Shown here one piece after another: positions 56,076 through 64,000 of a stretch of DNA of 64,000 nt. The notes below the pieces were generated by a model that saw only the letters and a program-made list of their open reading frames with translations, searched no databases and was not told the origin of the DNA. Both the position numbers and the translations under genes were made by a program. Within the stretch, counting starts at the first letter, position 1, and each line of letters begins with the position of its first letter. The stretch spans positions 92,328,975 to 92,392,974 of the forward strand of contig JAKSZU010000002.1 in NCBI GenBank assembly GCA_026018925.1. The letters are read 5' to 3'. Source of the stretch: Tupaia tana. Taxonomy: Eukaryota; Chordata; Mammalia; Scandentia; Tupaiidae.

Positions 56076-56606
56076 AACTTCACAGGGTCCCAGGCTAGAG
56101 AACAAATGGAGGACCGCCTAGCATGTGCCCAAATACTTACAAATTCTGCATTAATTATCAGGTATTTTTAGAAAATTTGTACTATGCACCTACCATGACA
56201 GCTATCTGTGGAAAGACCCAGAAGGCTAGGTTTCAATTTTTATTTCTTAGACTTCCCAAAACTCTGAGCTGGAATGCAGTTAGGAATCTGCCCTTTGGCT
56301 GAGGTTTCTTTCCTTGTGCTTCCCAGCCCTGGTACACCTCAGCTGGCGAGAGGTATTGGGGCCACCTGCATGTCCAATCTATGTACACATCTTCTCCCAC
56401 CCCCACCCCCATTTTGACCATGCCTCTGGCTCACACCATGGCTGAGTCCTCACTTGTCTGGTCAGATCCCAGAGTGCCTGTTCATGCCCTGGAAGCTGCT
56501 TGGTATTTGATGGAGAAATTCTTGGGACCTGGAATATAGCCTAAAACCAGGTAAAGGGATGTTGGTTCTGGGTAGGTGAGCTCACTTGGCATTCAGGAAG
56601 ATGAGG

Positions 56607-57240
56607 TGCTATGGCTTGAATGTGTCCCCTTAAATTCATGTGTAAGAAACTTAACCTCCAACAGGAAAATGCTAGGCAGTGAGGACTATTAAGAGTGTGA
56701 GTCTGCCCTTACGAATGAATTAATGTCATTATCATGGGGGTGGGTTGGTTATCATGGGTGTGATTTTGTTATAAAAGTGAGTTTGGGGATCAGCAAGTGC
56801 CCGGGAGGTTAAGGCGTTGGATCACACATGGTTGACTTTGCCATTCGAGTCCCAGACCCTGCAGCTTGAAAATCATATGCATGTGTGCCTAAAATTCCAA
56901 GAGGAGATTGGAAGAGAAGGGATTGCGGCGAGGTCATACCCTTGGGAGTGCTTTCACTCTCTCTTTCTCTCTCTCCAACGAGTGCATGTGCCCTATAGCA
57001 AAAAACTAAAAATATATATAAAAATTAAAAAAAAAATTAAAAAATGGAGTGAGTTTGGCCCTCTCTTGTCCTCTTTCCTTTCTGCCGTCTACCATGGGAT
57101 GATGTAGCAAGAAGCCCCCCTGCCTCAACTAGAGGAGGGCCCCAGGACTGTGGGCTTCCCAGCCTTCAGAACTACAAGAAATAAATGTCTTCTCTTTGTA
57201 AGTTATCAGGCTGCAAATTCTGGTATAGCTACACACAGGC
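56607..57240 (+). mobile_element. MaLR-type LTR (MST/MLT-like), split by a SINE
   Basis: Start TGCTATGGCTTGAATGTG, a TATAAAA-like motif near 56,770, and 3' text CAGAACTACAAGAAATAAATG. A family A SINE interrupts it. Confidence 0.8.
56787..57048 (+). mobile_element. tRNA-derived SINE, family A long form
   Basis: A 10-bp perfect target duplication GTGAGTTTGG lies at 56,777-56,786 and 57,049-57,058. Head GGATCAGCAAGTGCCCGGGA, box B-like CATTCGAGTCCC, the middle block and CCCTATAGCAAAAAACTA. Confidence 0.9.
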
Positions 57241-58085
57241 CCAGCAGGAGTGGTGCCCAGGGCCGGGGGGGGTCCTCTTTCACAGCCTAAGTAAGGTAGC
57301 ATTGTTAAACACCACATCAGACCAGCTTTTGGACACATAAATGTTTTCATTAGATTCTATTGATAAAATGATTGTTAGGTATTTATAGTTGTTTTCCATT
57401 TCATCTTCTTGTGGGAAGGTCGGTACAGGTCGTTAACGTGGCTGCTAGGAATCTGGTTTTAATGGAATTGAAATGTGAAATCTACATCCATGTTTGAAGA
57501 TTCTGTTTAAGACATTTTCATCTCTTCCAAACTTGATGGTTTTTAAGACCATTTGAAATCTGGCACAGCGTATCCTTTGACAAGTATTGCAAGACGACTT
57601 ACTGGATAGTCTTATCAGTTTTTCAAATCTTGCCCAGCATCAAGATAACACCTGTACTTCCAGTTTTGCAATTTGGTTTGCTTTAGAAATAGTAAAAACA
57701 TGTTACTAAGATTATTGAAATGCAAGTAGCAGCCTAGTCTGAAACAGACTTGTGTACTTATCAGGATTGCCAGTTTAGAAGGTCTTTCCCTTGGTTTCAA
57801 GTGTCTGCTTTTTAAAACTTGACTTTTGGCTGAATAGACTGTCCAGTCCTTCCTGACTCCCCACGGCCCTCATCTTGTAAAAGTGTTTCTCAACAGTTTT
57901 TGGTGGCAACACAGAAAGAAATGCCCTTTTGATTGCTACTGGATACATACACAGACACATAGATATACAGAGAGACAGAAACTCCTTGATGTTGCTATGT
58001 ACACCAAAGGAAAAAAAATAATAAATAGCCTAATGTGTCATTTCATTAATGTTTAGATACAATATTCTATTCTATTTCATTTTAT

Positions 58086-58330
58086 TCAAAAAAAAAAGTT
58101 GCCATAGGGTATGCACACTTGCCAGAGAGAACAAGAGAGAGAAAGTTAGAAAGCCCCACCCCCTAAGATGGCTGCACTGCAATCCCCTCTCCTTCACTCT
58201 GCTCTTAGGATTTGGGGCATGCAAGCACATGTACCCAGTACATTTTTCAAGCTGCCAGGTCCAGGACTCCAACCATTGCAACTGGCCGTATGGAATCCAG
58301 CTGCCCCATAATCATGCCACTGGCTGGCCC
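58086..58330 (-). mobile_element. tRNA-derived SINE, family A long form (old)
   Basis: GTTGCCATAGGGTATGCACA, GAAAGTTAGAAAGCCCCACC, CCAACCATTGCAACTGGCC and CATGCCACTGGCTGGCCC. Confidence 0.84.
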
Positions 58331-58673
58331 TGTTTCATTTTTTTAACAATGCCGATTATGACCTTTTACACTGATTTTATAACACATTTATGGATTGTGA
58401 CATGTAATTTAAAAAATACTGCTTCAGGCCTAGCCAAGGTAATGCCCAGGGGCACTGCTATGCGATGCTGAAGGCCACCTGGAAGGCTCCTGGTATGTGT
58501 CCTGGGTTTATCTGAACACACCTGGCTGGCTACAAGGAAAGAAGCACAGCATGAACATCCTGTCTAGGGTGCAGGAACTAAGCAAACAAAATACTGCTTC
58601 AGAAAGGGAAAAGCCTAAGTAAGTATAATAGAATCTGCTGACATTGACTGAGTCCTTTGCAAGTATTAGGCAG

Positions 58674-59123
58674 TGCTATGGTGTGAACACGTGCCCCAGA
58701 AATTCATGTGTTGGCATTGGTTGCACTGCCTGTATTGTAAAGATGGTAAGTGAAAACTTAATTCCTTCATGGGGCCCCAGGGTAAGGCTTGGTGGGTAGT
58801 GATTGGTTCGTGGTGTTTGCATCACGGGGACAATCATCTTTTGACTATATTAATGAAGCCTCATGAGACCCAGTGAGTTCTAGTTCTCCTGCAGAGGGGC
58901 TAGTTCTTGTAAGAGCTGGTTGTTAATCCAAGAGAAAGCAGTCAGAACCTCTGTCTCTGCCCATGCCTGCCATCCTTTCTGCTTCCGTTGGCCATGCCGT
59001 AGGCCTAGGACTTTGGACTTCTCAGTCACCAGAACTGTGAGTTTGTCAATAAACTATTAACTTTATTTATAAAAGCACCCAGGCTTGGGTATTTCTGTTA
59101 GCAGTATGAAAACAGACTAAAAC
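58674..59123 (+). mobile_element. Solo MaLR-type LTR, nearly complete
   Basis: It begins TGCTATGGTGTGAACACG, has CACCAGAACTGTGAGTTTG and CAATAAACTATTAACTTT near the polyadenylation region, and ends ACAGACTAAAACA. The ends are TG...CA. The flanking 5-mers GGCAG and GGCAA differ by one base, consistent with a 5-bp target duplication. Confidence 0.85.
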
Positions 59124-59270
59124 AGGCAAAGTTCTTGTAATCCTAGTAACAACCTCTGACACCCCATGTCATGGAGGTGGAAACTCAGGCACAGAGAAGT
59201 TAATAAGTTGTCCCAGGCCCTCTGGGATGTGCAGAGCAGGCCTATGGCCAGAAGTTGGGCACATTTAACC
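59124..59270 (-). repeat. MIR fragment
   Basis: GTCATGGAGGTGGAAACTCAGG, CACAGAGAAGTTAATAAGTTG and CAGAGCAGGCCTATGGCCAG match reverse-complement MIR. Confidence 0.7.
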
Positions 59271-59789
59271 ACTGCGTATGCTGCCTTCCAGGGTAGCAGA
59301 GTCCCAAGATTTGCTATTGTAGTAACGTGTAAGTTGATAGGTACTGCATGTAGGGGACACCACCAGTGGGTTAGTTCCAAATGAAGCTTCTGGTTTTAAG
59401 TTCTGGACCTTGTTTTGTACAGTTTCTCCTTTACAACACCTAATGGGCCTATTTTGCTGCTTTGGAAGATGAAAACTGCTCCCTAGAACTGTCTGTGGAT
59501 TATTTAGTGAACCCTCAGTTTAGTTACCTGAAAACAGGCTTTTAAGCAAAAACTGCTTTTTAAAAAAATAAAAGTTTCCATAAACTCAACTTATAAAATA
59601 CCATGGAATAAATCAAACATGTTATACGTCTCTGGGTAAAAGAATTCGAAATTGCCAAAGGAAGAACAGAAAACTGTAATGTTTGTCCTGTTGGTTAGGG
59701 ACATTTGTTGTGGGGACAGTGGTTAAGACCTTGAAACTGGAAAATAGAGGAAGTGAAGTGTCCGCGGTGTCCCATCGTGCAGTTGGCGT

Positions 59790-59900
59790 ATGAGATTTGT
59801 AATTTCTTTCACCTCTCTGAGCCTCGCTTTCTTGGTTTAAGGAAGTCACTCTGGCCCTTTTGCATGGTTGTTGTGAGGTCTGAAAGGTAGTATGCGGGAC
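59790..59900 (+). repeat. MIR fragment
   Basis: TTTCACCTCTCTGAGCCTCG, CATGGTTGTTGTGAGGTCTG and AAAGGTAGTATGCGG follow the MIR 3' order. Confidence 0.6.
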
Positions 59901-60122
59901 GTTGTAGGTCAGTGTCTTTGGAGCCTTAACTGGCTGTTACTATGAACTGTGCTCTATGATCTGAGAAGAAGGGTGTGCAGGGAAGAAAACAACATAGTCA
60001 CCTCTATTTGGTACCAGGAGGGATGAATGTACACTTTGGGGTCAGAGGTGTTGATATGTGTTTGAACTTGAATGTGGGCAAATCTTTTCTAAGTGACTTT
60101 GCCTTTTCCTAGAGCCTTCTTT

Positions 60123-60378
60123 GTGTTATTATTATTATTTAAAACATTTCTTTTGTGTAGGGCTTGTGTGCTCCCTGAGAGCAAGAGAGAGAAGGAGAGT
60201 GAGAAGGCACTCCCCAGTGGTCTCTTCTGCTTTCTCTTTTGTGGTTTTGAACACACTCACACTTACGTGTACACACACCTGGCTTTTTTTTTTTTTGCCA
60301 CCAGATCCTGTACTCAAACCATGCAATTGGCCAGATGGGTTCCAGCTGTCTTAACCAACCACGCCACTGTCTGACCCA
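60123..60378 (-). mobile_element. tRNA-derived SINE, family A long form
   Basis: A perfect 10-bp target duplication AGCCTTCTTT lies at 60,113-60,122 and 60,379-60,388. The body has TCTTTTGTGTAGGGCTTG, AAGGCACTCCCCAGTGG, ACTCAAACCATGCAATTGGCC and CACGCCACTGTCTGACCC. Confidence 0.87.
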
Positions 60379-60562
60379 AGCCTTCTTTATTCTAAATGTT
60401 TCTATAGATTTTCACATTTATGTAAAGTTAAACTTTTAAGAAGCTGAAGGCAGATTCTGTCTTAATTTTCATTGTGTATGTCCCTGGTAGAGTACCTTTC
60501 TTTAATCTTTATGCATTTGTCTGACTTAAGGTAAAAGGATCAGTCTTCAGAAAAATCTCTCT

Positions 60563-60813
60563 TCAGAGAGTTTTTTTGCTATAGGGTACATGCGCTCGCC
60601 GGAAAGACAGACAGAGACAGAGAGACAGAAAGCAAGGAATCACCCCATGGGGGGATGGCCACGGTGCAATCCCTTCTCCATTCTCTTCTCGGGATCATGG
60701 GTGTGCACACACACGCACCCAGCATGAGTTTAAGCCACCAGGTCTGGGACTCTAATGGCGGTTGACTACATGAGAGTCCAGCGATATGGCCATTATGTCA
60801 ACTGCTGGTCCCC
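60563..60813 (-). mobile_element. tRNA-derived SINE, family A long form
   Basis: GTTTTTTTGCTATAGGGTACA, the block ATCACCCCATGGGGGGATGG, GACTCTAATGGCGG, and CATTATGTCAACTGCTGGTCCCC. Young-type head complement. Confidence 0.9.
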
Positions 60814-61099
60814 AGAAAATACCTTAACAGTCATTGATATTTTAGTATCAGAGTGAATTGGTGATCTTTCTTTACCATAGATGAGATTAGGAAGAAAAGT
60901 GATTCATGGTATTGTTATTACAACCCGTATTATACTGTTTTATTTCAGCATGGTTGAGAAATACACCTATCTTCATTGACTAACGTGCCCCAGACTGAAA
61001 TTTAAAAGTAGTAATGGTAGCCTGTTATTTTTAAGTACACATTAAGACCATGTTTAGAAATGTCATTTTCCCTGAGTCTCCTGTCCTCTCTGATTTCTT

Positions 61100-61375
61100 T
61101 TTCTAATTTGTCAGAGGGCACTTCCAGAGAGAGACTGAGAGGCAGAGAGGGAGAGAGAGAGAGAGATGGAGAAAGCCCTTTCAATAGGGCATGGTCATGC
61201 CACAATCCCATCTCCACTTTGTCTTCATCCTGCTGGGATTTGGAACATGTTTGTGTTTTTCAAGTCTCTGGGGCTGGGATTTGAACTGCACAGTTGGCCA
61301 TGTGGGTTCTGGCTTCCGCAACCACTACTGCAAAAACCACTACAGCAAAAACTCCATGACGTGGAGCTAGCCCTG
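61100..61375 (-). mobile_element. tRNA-derived SINE, family A-related (diverged)
   Basis: TTTCTAATTTGTCAGAGGGC, a GA microsatellite, GGGCATGGTCATGCCACAATCC, GATTTGAACTGCACAGTTGGCC. The head end has an inserted AACCACTACTGC / AACCACTACAGC repeat before GAGCTAGCCC. Confidence 0.75.
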
Positions 61376-62128
61376 ATTCCTTTGCTTTTACAGCACCTCT
61401 GTAGCACTGGTCCTGCTGTTCTGAATCACGTTCACTTCTGCTATCCTTGGTTCTCCTCCTAGCCTCCAGGCAGTCTGGCTTCACACCGCATTCCTCGCCT
61501 GTCCTTGGCTCCTCTCAAAGAAGCCTTCTCTCTCCATGGAGGGAAGGATAAAGTCTGAGTTGTTTTCTTTCCCACATGGTATGTGCTTTGGGTGCAAGAT
61601 TTAATTTTGTTGTTTACTTTCTTGTCTGGGTGTCCTGCCCTGGGCTATTTCAAGCCTTCTCCTGTCTTTTCAAGGCACCTCTTCTGTTACCTCTCTCTTC
61701 TCAGCTGGTGTCCTTGAAGCCTCCTCTGTTCATGCCTGTCCAGCTACCCTCCCGTCACTTCTCCCATGAGTTAGCACCTGCAACCTCTCCCTCCCTAGTG
61801 GCCCTTTCAATTCAGCATCTACATGAGTGGAAGTCTTCCTCTTCTGTTAAAACAACCACAGAAAAGCTTTCCTTCTTGTCTATTTTTCCAGAAGGTCTTT
61901 CTCTATCCATTGCACACACCTCTTTCTACCACGGGACGATGGCAGCTCCCACGGTGGCTGCCCAAGAACAGTCTGTTTCTCCATCCAGTGGGTTTATTTA
62001 GGTCTGCTTGACTTGTCCCTCCACAGCAAGAGATGGTCTTCACCCTTTCCTTTTGCAGCCCTTGTCCCCTGTCCATGAGGCTGTCCTGTCCCCTGGTTCT
62101 CATCCTGCTGTTGTCACTGCTCTTCCAC

Positions 62129-62408
62129 ATTTTTTTTGGAGACTTTTTTTTTTTTTTTTTTTTTTTTTGCTATAGGGCGCATGCGCTTGCCAGACAGACA
62201 GAGAGAGAGACAGAGAGACAGAAAGTGAGAAATCACCCCATAGGGGGAATGGCCACGCCGCAATCCCTTCTCCTCCATTCTCCTCTTGGGATCTTGGGCA
62301 CACATGCACACGCGCCTGGCATGAGTTTAAGCCACCAGGTCTGAGACTTGAACCACGGTTGACTACATGGGAGTCCAGCGACATAGCCATTACGCTAACT
62401 GCTGGTCC
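62129..62408 (-). mobile_element. tRNA-derived SINE, family A long form, young
   Basis: A perfect 12-bp target duplication CTGCTCTTCCAC lies at 62,117-62,128 and 62,409-62,420. A T-run of about 24 precedes GCTATAGGGCGCATGCG. The head complement is ACGCTAACTGCTGGTCC. Confidence 0.93.
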
Positions 62409-63114
62409 CTGCTCTTCCACTCTTGGTCTCCATGCTAGACTCTCTCCCTTGCCTGCCTCTTCAGTGCCAACGTTACCCAGGGTCTGTCTGTGGGCTCTGC
62501 TGTCTTCTCTGTTTTTTTTTTCTTTCTTTCTTTTTTTTTTTCCCCCACTCCTGCATGCTCTTTCTGGGTGATAAGAATACTCCCAAGGCTTCATTTGCTG
62601 CCCATATGCTGACAACTTCTGAATCTATATTTTTAGCCCCAAGCTGTTTTCTGAGTGCCAGACATTTTCCGAGAGCTTTGAAATGGACAACTTCGCTTAG
62701 ATGGCCCAGGGGAACCTCGTATTCAACTGGTCTGAAAATGAGTTTCTTATCTGCCTCTTGCAAACAGTCCCTCAGTTCCCTCCCATCATAGCAGGCACTG
62801 CTGGCCACGGTTGTCCCAGCCAAGATCATGTGACATCCTTATCTCTCATCTCTCCCTGGCCGGCCACACCTGATAGTCGTGAAGTTGTGTTGACATGTGC
62901 TCCTTATAGCTCTGGAGTCTGATGCTGGACGTCTCACTGCCACTGCTGTCATCAGCTCCTGTAATGTCTCACCTGAATGGTGGCAGTGGCCACCATCTAG
63001 CTTCCCTCAAATGACTACTGCAGTACTATTAGTACTACTAGCAGCTCTCCTGTGGCAGCTGTAATTGCTGGTATTAATACTTGTGTCACCAGTACAGCTC
63101 TCAGGTGAGGCCAG

Positions 63115-63535
63115 GTGTTTTGTAGATTTGATTTCCTACAATGAGCCTTACAATAACTTCATGAAGTGGATGAACTATCTCCATTTTTTTCCTTTTCTTT
63201 ATTTTTAGTTTTTTGCAGTAGGGTGCATGTGCTCACCAGAGCGAGACAGAGAAAGGCAATAAGAAGAAAAGTTAGAAATCACCCTCCAGGGGAGATGGCC
63301 ATGGTGCAGTCCCTTCTCCATTTTCCTCATGGGATTTTGGACACACACGCCTCGTGTGATTTTCAAGCTGCTAGGTCAAGGACTTGAACTGCAATCTGCC
63401 ATGTGGAAGTCCAGTGCCTTAACCATCATGCCACTTGCTGGCACCTCCATTTCTCCATTTTACTGAAGGAGAAATTGAGATCAGAGATGCTGTTTCTTGT
63501 CTTGTCTAAGGTCACATGGATCCCAAAGTCACTTG
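63115..63535 (-). repeat. MIR fragment split by a SINE
   Basis: Left part AATGAGCCTTACAATAACTTC and AACTATCTCCATTTTT; right part CTCCATTTTACTGAAGGAG, GAAATTGAGATCAGAG and AAGGTCACATGG. They join into reverse-complement MIR once the SINE is set aside. Confidence 0.72.
63190..63444 (-). mobile_element. tRNA-derived SINE, family A long form
   Basis: TTTTTAGTTTTTTGCAGTAGGG, AATCACCCTCCAGGGGAGAT, GGACTTGAACTGCAATC and CATGCCACTTGCTGGC. A direct repeat CTCCATTT flanks it in the MIR. Confidence 0.88.
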
Positions 63536-63615
63536 GCTACAATGTCACCATTGCTCAGACAGCTCCATTTATTCTTATAGCATGCACACTCACTCACTTG
63601 GCTGCACTGAGGTGT

Positions 63616-63810
63616 CCCTGCTGTGGACTGAATGTTTGTGTCACTCTGAAGCTCATCTGCTGAAATCCTAATCCCCACTGTGATGGCATTTGCAAATAGG
63701 GCTTTGGGGAGGTAATTAGTATTTGATTGACCAACAAGGTAGAGTCCTCGTGATGGGATTGGTGTCCTAATCAATATAAGGGCCAGGGTTGAAGGGACCA
63801 CGTCCATGAG
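63616..63810 (+). mobile_element. MaLR-type LTR fragment
   Basis: GCTGTGGACTGAATGTTTGTG, AATCCCCACTGTGATGGC, and GGGATTGGTGTCCTAATC match the 5' half of this LTR group. The rest is missing or degraded. Confidence 0.7.
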
Positions 63811-64000
63811 CTCTCATTTGATCCTCTTGGTTACTCCTCATGGTAGATAATGAAACTGAGGTATGGAGGGCTTGGGCGACAGGCCTCCTCTGCCCTCACC
63901 TCCAGCCTCCCACAGTGCTCACGGCCCATCCATGTGCTGCTGATAGAGCCTTTTCTAAGGTCCAGGTGAGATCTTGTTGTTTCCTAGGGCCTTCGGGTTA

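Larger units (their letters stand above)
52944..64000 (+). other. PPP1R14C: PPP1R14C intron 1 (continues beyond the window)
   Basis: No second exon is seen within the remaining 11 kb. The early intron (to about 53,400) stays GC-rich. After that it holds the SINEs, MIRs and MaLR LTRs listed separately. 53,421-54,736, 55,086-55,814, 56,076-56,606, 57,241-58,085, 59,271-59,789 and 61,376-62,128 have no feature I can name. 61,580-62,128 and 62,409-63,000 may include a dispersed repeat of unknown family (for example CATATGCTGACAACTTCTG near 62,603). Confidence 0.8.

Noticed and set aside
1064..63444. tRNA genes, suggested by good A and B boxes
   Set aside because: The motifs occur in dozens of diverged copies with SINE bodies and target duplications. 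No copy has a clean cloverleaf with acceptor stem.

Overview
This window is nuclear DNA from a placental mammal. The only protein-coding sequence I can support is the first coding exon of PPP1R14C (KEPI, a protein phosphatase 1 inhibitor), on the + strand at 52,644-52,943 inside a CpG island. About 52 kb of 5' flanking DNA lies upstream of it and about 11 kb of intron 1 lies downstream. Every other long open frame I looked at is a chance frame or lies inside a repeat.

Most of the window is interspersed repeats. Two tRNA-derived SINE families dominate. Family A has a long form of about 250 bp: a tRNA-like head with A and B boxes, a conserved middle ending in a C/G-rich near-palindrome, a CT-rich tract, a CCCTATAGCAAAAACCTCTC end and poly(A). 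It also has a short form of about 150 bp, with the same head joined to a GGTCAAATTAAAATAAATAA tail. Family B has a different head and an AATAAATAAAAACTT-type tail. One 7SL-RNA-derived (Alu/B1-like) SINE at 37.1 kb points to Euarchontoglires. The SINEs are not those of primates or familiar rodents, so my best guess is a tree shrew (Tupaia). That is an inference, not a match I could run.

Layout. 0-9.6 kb: scattered SINEs, an old L1 carrying a mariner-type MITE, and a pogo/Tigger-like transposon (8,298-9,615) with nested insertions. 9.6-12.1 kb: a HAL1 element interrupted by a retroposed copy of an unidentified transcript, itself hit by a SINE. 12-24.5 kb: low-information sequence with SINEs, LTR fragments and old MIR pieces. 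24.6-30.8 kb: an old antisense L1 containing a younger L1 end, a MITE, a second HAL1 and several SINEs. 30.8-51.8 kb: LTR fragments, SINEs (one SINE-in-SINE, one inside the 7SL-derived element) and two more MITEs. 51.9-53.4 kb: CpG island and PPP1R14C exon 1. 53.4-64 kb: intron 1 with SINEs, MIRs and MaLR LTRs.

No RNA genes, CRISPR arrays or operons are visible, and I see no new multi-gene system. The points worth following up concern transposable-element history: a minimal mariner-like palindrome of 26 bp, HAL1 copies with long remnants of their reading frame, an orphan retrocopy, and a change in the SINE head between older and younger copies.
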